This document shows positions 17,750 to 25,830 of a DNA stretch of 64,000 nucleotides, piece by piece. The translations under genes and the position numbers were made by a program. This DNA comes from Motiliproteus sp036961355 (GTDB taxonomy: Bacteria; Pseudomonadota; Gammaproteobacteria; Pseudomonadales; Balneatricaceae). A model generated the notes under the pieces. The model saw only the letters and a program-made list of their open reading frames with translations, did not search any database and was not told where the DNA came from. Position 1 is the stretch's first letter. Each line of letters starts with the position of its first letter. The stretch covers positions 62,001 to 126,000 of the forward strand of contig JBALVL010000006.1 of assembly GCA_036961355.1 (NCBI GenBank), given 5' to 3'.

Positions 17750-19278
17750 ACTCACGGGCTCAGGTCTACCTGTTCGCTATTTTACTGTTGGTACTGGGCA
17801 GCGGCCTGACCTTCTATAAACACAACTCATTGGGTTTTCCACTTACCCCGGGAGAGCTGGATCAGGTCTGGACTATCGAGGCATCGGTTAATTTCGATGC
17901 TAAGGGTGACAGTATCAAAGCCAACCTTGCACTACCGGATCTTGGCGGCGAATTCGAATTTATCTCCGAATCGTTTAGCTCCTCCGGTTTTGGTTTCGAC
18001 AGTATTACCGAAGACAACGGCCAACGTCGGGTTGTCTGGACCAAGCGTAAAGGTAACGGCAACCAGCAGCTTTACTATCGCTTGCAGCTGGTTCAGCACG
18101 AGGATGCTAACCGTACAGACAAAGAGCCACCGTTCGACGAAGAGCTCACCGCGCCGGAGTGGAGCGAAGCCGCCCAAGGCGTCGCACAGAGCTTGATCAA
18201 AAAGGCCGAAGAGCTATCCGCCGACATACCGAGCTTAACCAAGCAGCTATTACTGCAACTCAACGACCCGAAAAGTGCCGATGCTTCTTTCCTGCATGAC
18301 GAGTTACCCAACGACACTACCGGCGATCTGGCCATTAAAGTACTGACCGAAGCCAATATCCCGGCACGGCAGATTCGTGGGTTAGCACTCGTAGAAGATC
18401 GTAAAAATATTCAGGCCGACGAGGTACTGGAGGTCTGGGGTGGCGAGAGCTGGACCCCCTTCACACCGGCTGATGCCAAGCAGGGATTTCCACCCGGATT
18501 TTTAGTGTGGCAGCGTAGCGGTATTTCGATGCTGGATGTGACCGGTGGCGAAAACTCTCGCGTTCGCTTCTCGATGATCAGCAACTACCTACCCAGCAAA
18601 TCGGTGGCGATGAACAGTCCGTCGCGCTCGCATGTGCCGCTGCTGGACTTCAGCATCTTCACACTGCCAGTCGACAAGCAAAACGCCTTTAAGTCGATCC
18701 TGCTGATACCGGCCGGTATTTTGGTGGTTGTAATCTTCCGGGTACTGATCGGCCTGAAAACCTCGGGTACCTTTATGCCGGTGCTGATCGCGCTGGCCTT
18801 TATCCAAACCAACCTCACGACGGGTCTGATCACCTTCTTGAGTATCGTCGGTGTTGGACTGTGGCTACGTTCCTATCTCAGTAAGATAAATTTACTGTTG
18901 GTAGCGCGAATATCGGTGGTGGTGATCATGGTCATCATCCTGATGGCTGGGTTCAGCGTGATCAGTTACAAGCTCGGTATCGATGAGTTGATGGGGATCA
19001 CCTTCTTCCCAATGATCATCATCGCCTGGACCATCGAAAGAATGTCGATCCTGTGGGAGGAAGACGGCCCCAAAGAGGTAATGAGCCAAGGCTTTGGCAG
19101 CTTACTGGTAGCGGTTTTCATCTACTTGGTGATGACCAACGGCTACATCCAACACATGACGTTCAACTTCCCCGAGACGCTATTAATTGAGATGGGAGTG
19201 ATCCTGATTCTGGGCCAGTACAGCGGTTTCCGTCTGTTGGAACTGTACCGTTTCCGCTCACTGGGTAAAGGCCTATGA
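17746..19278 (+). CDS. inactive transglutaminase with seven transmembrane helices
   Basis: The protein has 510 residues. It has one N-terminal membrane helix (about 8-25) and a large extracytoplasmic region to about 290 that corresponds to the inactive transglutaminase domain. A cluster of hydrophobic helices from about 315 to 495 matches the 7TM module that always accompanies this domain. Segments such as LIGLKTSGTFMPVLIALAF and GITFFPMIIIAWTIERMSILWEEDG are typical of the 7TM part. ATGA overlaps tie it to both neighbours. The family was described computationally with ATP-grasp ligases, and its biochemical role is not settled. I infer a membrane platform for the ligase and protease. Confidence 0.85.
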   Translation: MNSRAQVYLFAILLLVLGSGLTFYKHNSLGFPLTPGELDQVWTIEASVNFDAKGDSIKANLALPDLGGEFEFISESFSSSGFGFDSITEDNGQRRVVWTKRKGNGNQQLYYRLQLVQHEDANRTDKEPPFDEELTAPEWSEAAQGVAQSLIKKAEELSADIPSLTKQLLLQLNDPKSADASFLHDELPNDTTGDLAIKVLTEANIPARQIRGLALVEDRKNIQADEVLEVWGGESWTPFTPADAKQGFPPGFLVWQRSGISMLDVTGGENSRVRFSMISNYLPSKSVAMNSPSRSHVPLLDFSIFTLPVDKQNAFKSILLIPAGILVVVIFRVLIGLKTSGTFMPVLIALAFIQTNLTTGLITFLSIVGVGLWLRSYLSKINLLLVARISVVVIMVIILMAGFSVISYKLGIDELMGITFFPMIIIAWTIERMSILWEEDGPKEVMSQGFGSLLVAVFIYLVMTNGYIQHMTFNFPETLLIEMGVILILGQYSGFRLLELYRFRSLGKGL

Positions 19279-20219
19279 ACCTGTTCGCTACGCCCAGCCA
19301 ACTGCGAAAATTCGGTCTATTGGCGATGAACCGCCGAAATCTGGATTTTATCAGCAGCTACAACGACCGCAGCCTCTATCCCCTGGTGGATAACAAACTG
19401 CTGACCAAGGAAGCAGCATTAAATGCGGGTATCGCCGTGCCTGACATGATCGGCTCAATTGAAACGCCGTTCCAGATCCGGCAACTGGAGAAGATCATCG
19501 AAGGCTATGGCCAGTTTGTGATCAAGCCTGCACGCGGTAGTGCCGGCAAAGGGATTCTGGTCATCACCGAACGCGACCAGAATACTTTCTACAAACCCAG
19601 CGGTGCTCCATTATCCCTGCAAGATCTCAAACGAGACTTGAGCAACATCCTCAGCGGCCTCTACAGCCTCGGCGGCAAGCCCGATACCGCACTGCTCGAA
19701 GCATTGATCGAGTTTGATGATTCGCTGACCAAATACAGCTTTCAGGGGGTCCCGGATATTCGGGTGATCGTCTTCAAAGGTTTCCCGGTAATGGCGATGT
19801 TGCGCTGCTCGACCGCGGCATCCGATGGTAAAGCCAACCTACACCAAGGTGCCGTCGGCGTAGGGCTCTCTATTAGCAGCGGTAAAGCGCTCAGCGCAGT
19901 TCAGGATGGTGATCTGGTGGAATCGCACCCAGACACTGGCGAACGTTTTGAGGAACTGGCGATACCCTACTGGGAAGAAATATTAAAGCTAACCGCACGC
20001 TGCTATGAGCTAACCGGGCTCGGTTATTTAGGCTGCGACGTGGTGATCGACAAAGCCCGTGGCCCGTTGATCCTCGAACTTAACGCCCGCCCCGGACTCG
20101 CAATTCAAATTGCCAATCAAAAAGGCCTTTACGCCCGGCTGCAGCAAGTTGAAGGGCTGACCGAAGCGCATTCTATTGATGAGCGGGTAGAGTATGCGAT
20201 CAGGGAGTTTGGCGAGTAA
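19275..20219 (+). CDS. alpha-L-glutamate ligase-like ATP-grasp protein
   Basis: This is a 314-residue ATP-grasp enzyme of the RimK-related family annotated as alpha-L-glutamate ligase-like. ATP-grasp features are visible: FVIKPARGSAGKGILVI (ATP-binding loop, about 78-95), PDIRVIVFKG (about 160), a glycine-rich HQGAVGVGLSISSG segment, and the metal-ligand region GCDVVIDKARGPLILELNARPGL (about 255-280). Such enzymes join an amino acid to a carboxylate through an acyl-phosphate. The start overlaps the 7TM gene as ATGA, and a strong terminator follows. The acceptor and the donor amino acid are unknown; a cell-envelope or secreted peptide substrate is my inference from the partners. Confidence 0.85.
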   Translation: MNLFATPSQLRKFGLLAMNRRNLDFISSYNDRSLYPLVDNKLLTKEAALNAGIAVPDMIGSIETPFQIRQLEKIIEGYGQFVIKPARGSAGKGILVITERDQNTFYKPSGAPLSLQDLKRDLSNILSGLYSLGGKPDTALLEALIEFDDSLTKYSFQGVPDIRVIVFKGFPVMAMLRCSTAASDGKANLHQGAVGVGLSISSGKALSAVQDGDLVESHPDTGERFEELAIPYWEEILKLTARCYELTGLGYLGCDVVIDKARGPLILELNARPGLAIQIANQKGLYARLQQVEGLTEAHSIDERVEYAIREFGE

Positions 20220-20295
20220 CGCTCGCCTCGGGTTCTATGTTCCATCCTCTCCCAGTCAGAGGCTGTAAAACAGCCGTCCGTCTAACCTGATATAA

Positions 20296-20325
20296 AAAGG
20301 GACTGCTCGCGCAGGCCCTTTCTTG
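20296..20325 (+). terminator. intrinsic terminator after the ATP-grasp cassette
   Basis: The arms AAAGGG-CTGC and GCAG-CCCTTT pair around a TCGC tetraloop with one A/G mismatch. The 3' arm runs into TTTCTT. It begins 76 bases after the ligase stop and closes the three-gene cassette. Confidence 0.8.
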
Positions 20326-20625
20326 CTATGCCAATGACAGTTACAACCACCGTTACAATCACCGCCAACGATAAGCCGCGCTGACTTCTGTATCCCTTTC
20401 CCCCTGCTTCTTAGAACATTCAGACCATTAGCAACAGCGGTTGCACCTCACCTCAAATAGCTCCCCAAAGTTCGCCGTAGCAAACCAAAAAACAAGAAGT
20501 AACAACTCTTGCTTACTACCCCAACTGACAAACAAAAGACTAGATTAATCAGTAGCATTGCCTCAAAATACCGATCGTTTATTAGACAATAATTGATATA
20601 GATCCCTAGGGAAGGTCCCTTATAT
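20326..20625. other. intergenic region upstream of diguanylate cyclase
   Basis: About 300 bases without a supportable gene. It becomes AT-rich near 20480-20600, which would suit a promoter for the diguanylate cyclase, but I cannot assign -35 and -10 elements with confidence. Confidence 0.4.
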
Positions 20626-21816
20626 ATGGACGCACAAACCAAGCCTGAATCCGGGCAACCACCGCCGTCAAAGGCGGCGGAGCGACGCAGTCCGGAACAG
20701 CAGCGAGTCAACAAGCGGGCATTTATCCAGCGACTCAAACAGGAATATTTTTACGATATCCTGCGGGCCAAAAGCCATTCCAAGCATTTCCGTCATACCC
20801 GCGCGCTCTATATCGGAAGCCGGGTACGTACGTTGTCGTTAATTCTGGCGATCTTAATTCCCGCCTGGATTGCAGTCGATGCACTTTACCTGCCCGCCGA
20901 TGACCTCTTGATCATCGCATTGATTCGAATCGTCACCGGTGTTTCATTCCTTGGGCTTAGTGTCTGGAGTAACGATGGCCACACCCTAAAAACGGCCCGT
21001 TTTAAACTGGCACTACTGGTCATCATCCCCTCAGTATTTCATACAGCGACCTATCTCTATTTAACGTCCGGCGATCATCCAACCTTACCCGCCGGCTACC
21101 ATTTCTTCCCATTTTTAATCATCAGCCTAGGCGCTATCTTCCCGCTAACTATCCTTGAGGGAGCTTGGCTGGCTTCGTTTGTCGTCGGCCTGTACGTCGC
21201 CACCTCGCAATATATCGGCAACCTGTTTGCGTTGAAGAGTCTTAACGACATCTGGCTGCTAGCCCTGCTGGCCTGCATTGCTGGCTGGGCAGCTCTAACT
21301 CAGCTCAATATGATGATGCGGCTATACCGGCAAGCCCATCGGGATCCGTTGACCGGACTGGCAAACCGTCGTTCTATCATGAATTTTCTGGAGCGAGAGG
21401 TGGAGTACTCTAGTACCATCGACTCCCCGCTCAGCATTTTATTGATGGATCTGGATAAGTTTAAACGTATTAATGACGTCTATGGTCATGCGGTCGGTGA
21501 TGAAGTGTTGTGCAGCTTTTCCCGGTTGATGATCGACCAATCACGCGCCGAAGACCTGGTCGGACGGTATGGCGGTGAGGAGTTCCTAATGATCCTAAGT
21601 TCAACGTCCAGTAGTAGTGCACTACAGATCGCGGAACGGTTACGGCAAGGTTGCTCCGAGTTAGAAGTGGACGGCAATACCGACATCCATTTCACCACCA
21701 GCGCAGGTGTAGCAACCCTACAGCCAGGCGAGACGATTGAAGAGATGATGAAACGAGTGGACGATGCGCTCTACGCGGCCAAGGGAGAGGGCAGGAATCG
21801 GGTTGTGTTGGCCTGA
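20626..21816 (+). CDS. membrane-bound diguanylate cyclase
   Basis: The protein has 396 residues. It has a hydrophilic N-terminus, then about six transmembrane helices between residues 70 and 230, and a C-terminal GGDEF domain from about 235. The active-site motif is GGEEF (about residue 317), and the DPLTGLANRRS and LDKFKRINDVYGHAVGDEVL signatures are present, so it should make cyclic di-GMP from two GTP. No RxxD inhibitory site is visible five residues upstream of GGEEF. The stop codon overlaps the start of mnmC as TGATG, so the two are co-translated, an unusual pairing. Confidence 0.9.
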   Translation: MDAQTKPESGQPPPSKAAERRSPEQQRVNKRAFIQRLKQEYFYDILRAKSHSKHFRHTRALYIGSRVRTLSLILAILIPAWIAVDALYLPADDLLIIALIRIVTGVSFLGLSVWSNDGHTLKTARFKLALLVIIPSVFHTATYLYLTSGDHPTLPAGYHFFPFLIISLGAIFPLTILEGAWLASFVVGLYVATSQYIGNLFALKSLNDIWLLALLACIAGWAALTQLNMMMRLYRQAHRDPLTGLANRRSIMNFLEREVEYSSTIDSPLSILLMDLDKFKRINDVYGHAVGDEVLCSFSRLMIDQSRAEDLVGRYGGEEFLMILSSTSSSSALQIAERLRQGCSELEVDGNTDIHFTTSAGVATLQPGETIEEMMKRVDDALYAAKGEGRNRVVLA

Positions 21817-23855
21817 TGTCTGATTTTTCGTCATCATCCCCCTCCGACCCGACTGCCAACTTCGATGCCCAACTCGATTGGGACAAAGGGCAGCCACTAT
21901 CTCAGCGCTTTAATGATTATTACTTCTCCCGCGCCAATGGTCTGGAGGAGAGTCGCTATGTCTTCTTGCAGCACAACCAGCTACAACAACGCTGGCAAGC
22001 CCTGCACTGCGGAGAAACCTTTGTCATCGCTGAAACAGGCTTTGGAACCGCGCTTAACTTTCTGTGTTGCTGGCAACGCTGGATCCAGCTGCGATCAGAT
22101 TCCGGACGTTTGCACTTTATCTCGATCGAGCGTTTTCCGTTAAACCGACAGCAGCTGCAACAAGCCTTGGCACTATGGCCTGAACTGGCCCCTCTGGCGC
22201 TTGAACTGTTAAGCCAATACCCCGATGTCTGTCAGGGCAGCCACCGCCTCCACTTTGATCAGGGGAGGATTAGCCTAACCCTGATCTTCGACGACGCTTG
22301 CCAGGTTTTAGAGCGCCTAGATAGCACCGTTGACGCTTGGTTTCTTGACGGTTTCAGCCCCGATAAAAACCCACAGATGTGGACTCCCGAACTCTTCCGT
22401 GGATTAGCCCGCTGTAGCCATCAAGGCACCACCTTCAGTACATTCACAGCCGCCAGCGCAGTGCGCCGTGGGCTGCAGCAATGCCAATTTGAGGTTAAAC
22501 GCGCCACCGGTTATGGCAAGAAACGCGAAATGCTGTACGGTCAGTATTTACACAAGACGACTGAAACAGCAGCGCAATCAGCCAAGCCCTGGTTTGACCG
22601 CCCCTTCGTCCCAACACTCGATAGCGACAGCACAATCACGGTTATCGGTGCGGGTATTGCTGGGGCTAGCAGCGCCTTTGCACTGGCGCAGCGCGGTTAC
22701 AAGGTTGATGTCATTGAACGCGGTTCAGAACCCGGCAGCGGCGCCTCCGGCAATCCTCAGGGGGTCCTCTACGCCAAGCTTCCTGCGATACCGACGCTAC
22801 ACAGCCGGATTCATCTAAGCGGCTACCTCTATAGCCTGCGATTACTGCATCAACAGCTCGATGCGGGCCAGCTATGGCAACCTTGCGGTGTCTTGCAACT
22901 GGCTCTGGATCCAAAACAAACACTCAAGAACAAGCAGCTGCTCAATCTTGGGCACTACCCCCAAAGTCTTGTCCACGGTGTCGATCCGCAACAGGCCAGT
23001 CAGATCGCAGGCATACCACTTAGCCACGGCGGACTATTTTACCCCGACGCGGGCTGGGTCAGTCCGGCAGAGCTATGTCGCCGATTGCTTGACCACCCCA
23101 ATATTCGCTGCCGTTTCAATCAACCGGTCGACACGATCAATTTCGATCCCGATCGACAACAGTGGGCGCTCAAAGACTCGAACGGCTCCACCATCGGTGA
23201 CAGCAGCATCCTGATCGTTGCTAATGCCCACGATGCTCGCCAGTTCTCGCAGCTAACTTCTTTACCACTCAAACCGATCCGTGGCCAAACCACCTCGGTC
23301 AGGGTGCCTGCCCCCCTGATTGAGGCATCGGGCCATCCAACACTGAAAACCGTATTGTGTGGCAACGGCTACCTATCCCCGGCAAAAAACGATCGCTACT
23401 GTTTTGGCGCCAGCTTCAACCTGCATAATTCAGACCCGCAGATCGACCCTCAGGACCATCAACACAATCTCGAATTGGTCCGTCAAATGAGTCCGGACCT
23501 GGCTCAGCAGCTGGCCCCACAACTGGAATCAGCACAGGGGCGAGTGGGGTTCCGCTGCGCAGCTTCCGACTATCTGCCTATCGCCGGAGCAGTAGCCAAC
23601 GAAGAAGCCTATTTAAATGACTACGGCCAGCTTCGAAAAGATGCCAAGACAGTGATCACAACAGCACCCAGCCACCACAAAGGTTTGTTCATCAACGTGG
23701 GGCATGGCTCAAAAGGGATGATTACCGCCCCGCTCTGCGGCGAGTTACTCGCCGATCTCATCGAGCAACAACCATTGGCAATTGAGCCCGAATTAGCAAA
23801 TTCTTTAAATCCGGCACGATTTATCATCAAGAAGTTAATAAAAGGGACGATATAG
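21816..23855 (+). CDS. mnmC: bifunctional tRNA 5-methylaminomethyl-2-thiouridine biosynthesis protein MnmC
   Basis: This is a 679-residue fusion enzyme that completes the mnm5s2U wobble modification. The N-terminal methyltransferase domain (about 1-245) has the SAM-binding ETGFGTALNFLC loop and the DAWFLDGFSPDKNPQMW motif. The C-terminal FAD oxidase domain (about 265-665) begins with a dinucleotide-binding GAGIAGASSAFALAQRGY and contains GASGNPQGVLYAKL. It removes the carboxymethyl group from cmnm5U, and the other half then methylates the product. The ATG overlaps the stop of the diguanylate cyclase. Length and both active regions are normal. Confidence 0.95.
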   Translation: MSDFSSSSPSDPTANFDAQLDWDKGQPLSQRFNDYYFSRANGLEESRYVFLQHNQLQQRWQALHCGETFVIAETGFGTALNFLCCWQRWIQLRSDSGRLHFISIERFPLNRQQLQQALALWPELAPLALELLSQYPDVCQGSHRLHFDQGRISLTLIFDDACQVLERLDSTVDAWFLDGFSPDKNPQMWTPELFRGLARCSHQGTTFSTFTAASAVRRGLQQCQFEVKRATGYGKKREMLYGQYLHKTTETAAQSAKPWFDRPFVPTLDSDSTITVIGAGIAGASSAFALAQRGYKVDVIERGSEPGSGASGNPQGVLYAKLPAIPTLHSRIHLSGYLYSLRLLHQQLDAGQLWQPCGVLQLALDPKQTLKNKQLLNLGHYPQSLVHGVDPQQASQIAGIPLSHGGLFYPDAGWVSPAELCRRLLDHPNIRCRFNQPVDTINFDPDRQQWALKDSNGSTIGDSSILIVANAHDARQFSQLTSLPLKPIRGQTTSVRVPAPLIEASGHPTLKTVLCGNGYLSPAKNDRYCFGASFNLHNSDPQIDPQDHQHNLELVRQMSPDLAQQLAPQLESAQGRVGFRCAASDYLPIAGAVANEEAYLNDYGQLRKDAKTVITTAPSHHKGLFINVGHGSKGMITAPLCGELLADLIEQQPLAIEPELANSLNPARFIIKKLIKGTI

Positions 23856-23902
23856 TGTCTAACAGGAAAAATAGTTGATCAGCTGTTCAAGGATAAGCAC
23901 CG

Positions 23903-24589
23903 ATGGCGTTAGTGATTTACGACGCAGGTATCAGAATTCAAACCCCGGCATCTTCACTACTCAATAGAGGTGGTGTGGAAGCGCTGACCGAGCTTGGCCG
24001 TTCACGCGACCTGCCCTCGTCCAAGAACCGGGCGCAAGATCTGCCCACTGCTGGTGACAGGGCAGCACTGCAGCCCCGGATCAGTCGCGAACAACAAAAC
24101 TACTCCAACAAGGCCAAACAAGCCTATCAGACTACCCAGAAACTCAACCGGCGCACACAGGACACGCAAAGCAAGCCTTCAGTGGTGTCCCAGATCATGA
24201 CCTCACCCGTTTTTACTGTACCGATAGGCGCAACTGTCGAGCAAGCCTACCAGCAGTTTCTCAGCCATCACGTGCGCCATTTAGCGGTAGTCAACGGTAA
24301 CGGTCGCTGTCATGGCATGATATCGGACTACGACCTGTTCAAGCGCAGCAGTCCGCTCAGCCAAGCCGGACCGATCCGTACAAACTTGTCGATAGAGGGG
24401 ACCTATTCCAAGCAACTGATCGCAGCGACACCCGACACTTCGATTCAGCAGGTAGCGGTAACCTTTCTCAAACGCCGCCTGACCTGCCTGCCGGTGATAA
24501 ATGAGAGCGGCCAGCTACAAGGGATTGTGACGCATAGTGATCTGGTCCATCTGGTGGCAAACGAGGCGGGCCGTGAACGCTGGGCCTAA
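23903..24589 (+). CDS. CBS-domain pair protein
   Basis: The 228-residue protein has an N-terminal region of about 95 residues that is polar and likely disordered, followed by two CBS motifs (about 95-155 and 165-222). The first is SQIMTSPVFTVPIGATVEQAYQQFL with the HHVRHLAVV strand. The second has STQ-type features in RRLTCLPVINESGQLQGIVTHSDLV. CBS pairs bind adenosyl ligands and regulate partner proteins. Without an attached enzyme domain the partner is unknown. It begins 47 bases after mnmC and could share its transcript. Confidence 0.8.
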   Translation: MALVIYDAGIRIQTPASSLLNRGGVEALTELGRSRDLPSSKNRAQDLPTAGDRAALQPRISREQQNYSNKAKQAYQTTQKLNRRTQDTQSKPSVVSQIMTSPVFTVPIGATVEQAYQQFLSHHVRHLAVVNGNGRCHGMISDYDLFKRSSPLSQAGPIRTNLSIEGTYSKQLIAATPDTSIQQVAVTFLKRRLTCLPVINESGQLQGIVTHSDLVHLVANEAGRERWA

Positions 24590-24760
24590 TACGAAGGTGC
24601 CTTTGATTCAGTCCGATAGTCTTTCTACAAAGACGGTATTGCGCGCTCTGTAACCGCAGCAACTGCGAATAGCGCCTTCTTAGGCAAAGCCTACCACGGT
24701 GCAACTACCCTTTCGGGCACAAGAGAAATATACCCACCCCCGAAACGGCTATTTATCCTC

Positions 24761-25396
24761 TCATGAGATCAACGGTGGTTGCGGCTTATCATCATGTCGG
24801 AACAAACGCAGTAAAAACCCAAAGACCCGACCGATACCTCGTATGATTTTAGGCAGCAGCCATACCAGCAGCACCAAAAATAGCACTAGCATCGCTAAGA
24901 ACAGGTAGGGATGATTCAGCGCAGCCCAGACTCCGGCGATCACGACCACATCCTCACCGATCGATGCTCCCCAATTACTAAAGGGCTCCGGAGAAGTATT
25001 AATCATCACCCGGCTACCGGCCTTTAATGCATGGCTGGCCGTGGCTAAACTACCTCCGACCAGTGCCGCGGCTACCTCGACCGGAGCGGAGACATCACCA
25101 ACGGCTGCCGCAGCCAGTGCAGCTCCCGCCGGAATCCGAATAAAGGTGTGCAGCGTATCCCAGGCCGTATCGACACCCGGCACTTTGTCGGCAAAGAACT
25201 CAACACAGTACATCAATCCGGCGGCCATCAGAACCAGTGGTGAACCCACCACCGCCAACTCGGGTGGTAACTCAAGATGGCCACCATTCGACAATAGACC
25301 CAGGGTCACAATCGCAGCATAAAGATTGATACCACTGGCCCAACCGACGCCCATGGTCAGCGCCAGCGTGGCAATGATCTGATCTAAATTTTCCAT
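24761..25396 (-). CDS. DUF4126 membrane protein
   Basis: This 211-residue protein has about five hydrophobic helices and resembles the DUF4126 family, which has no established function. Family-like features are the GVGWASGINLYAAIVTLGLL start, the YCVEFFADKVPGVDTAWDTLHTF segment read in parts, and the glycine/alanine-rich central helices. The C-terminal tail is basic and cytoplasmic-looking (LLRLFRHDDK). I chose ATG 25396 because GGAGG lies five bases upstream; an in-frame start at 25411 would add five residues. Confidence 0.78.
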   Translation of the reverse strand: MENLDQIIATLALTMGVGWASGINLYAAIVTLGLLSNGGHLELPPELAVVGSPLVLMAAGLMYCVEFFADKVPGVDTAWDTLHTFIRIPAGAALAAAAVGDVSAPVEVAAALVGGSLATASHALKAGSRVMINTSPEPFSNWGASIGEDVVVIAGVWAALNHPYLFLAMLVLFLVLLVWLLPKIIRGIGRVFGFLLRLFRHDDKPQPPLIS

Positions 25397-25566
25397 AAAG
25401 GCCTCCGCCAATAACCCGAAGATCGCACGGAGAGAAGAGATGTGATTACCGAACGATCAGCCTCAGTCTACGCTCGCAACACTGAATGGTCGATGAACCG
25501 GGCCAGATCAAACCGCACGCAGGGCAACGAGTGCCGACCTATATGGTGCCGGTATAACTCGACAGG

Positions 25567-25830
25567 TTACAGCTGGTCTGGGTACTGGCTTTGCTGCTCT
25601 TGCTGAAGCAAGGCGTTACGGTACTGCTGCTCGGTCAGAATGGTCACGCTTTGCAGGTGCGCATCGAAACAGATCACCACGTTGCCCTGATCAAGCTGGC
25701 GCCTGACCTGAGCGATCTTATCGACCAGCGAATACTGATAATCACCGTAATCGGTACCCTCGCGTCCGACAAAATCCTGCAGCAATGCATCCAGGGCATC
25801 AGGGCTTAGTTGATCATGAGGGATTTTCAT
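25567..25830 (-). CDS. yheU: YheU family protein
   Basis: This is an 87-residue protein of the YheU (UPF0270) family. It opens with the family signature MKIPHDQLSPDALDALL and continues with DFVGREGTDYGDYQYSL, then a helix and strand ending in a glutamine-rich tail. The family has no proven function. The ATG at 25830 overlaps the ligA stop as ATGA, so it is translationally coupled to ligA. An upstream in-frame start at 25881 would lie inside ligA and is not supported. Confidence 0.85.
   Translation of the reverse strand: MKIPHDQLSPDALDALLQDFVGREGTDYGDYQYSLVDKIAQVRRQLDQGNVVICFDAHLQSVTILTEQQYRNALLQQEQQSQYPDQL

Noticed and set aside
24619..24634. GTCTTT / AAAGAC stem-loop between the CBS and DUF4126 genes
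   Set aside because: The stem is short and AT-rich with no T-run on either strand; too weak to call a terminator.
25440..25530. Short frame with CPACG and CC, like a zinc ribbon
   Set aside because: It has no start codon between an upstream stop and the cysteines, and is only about 30 codons long.
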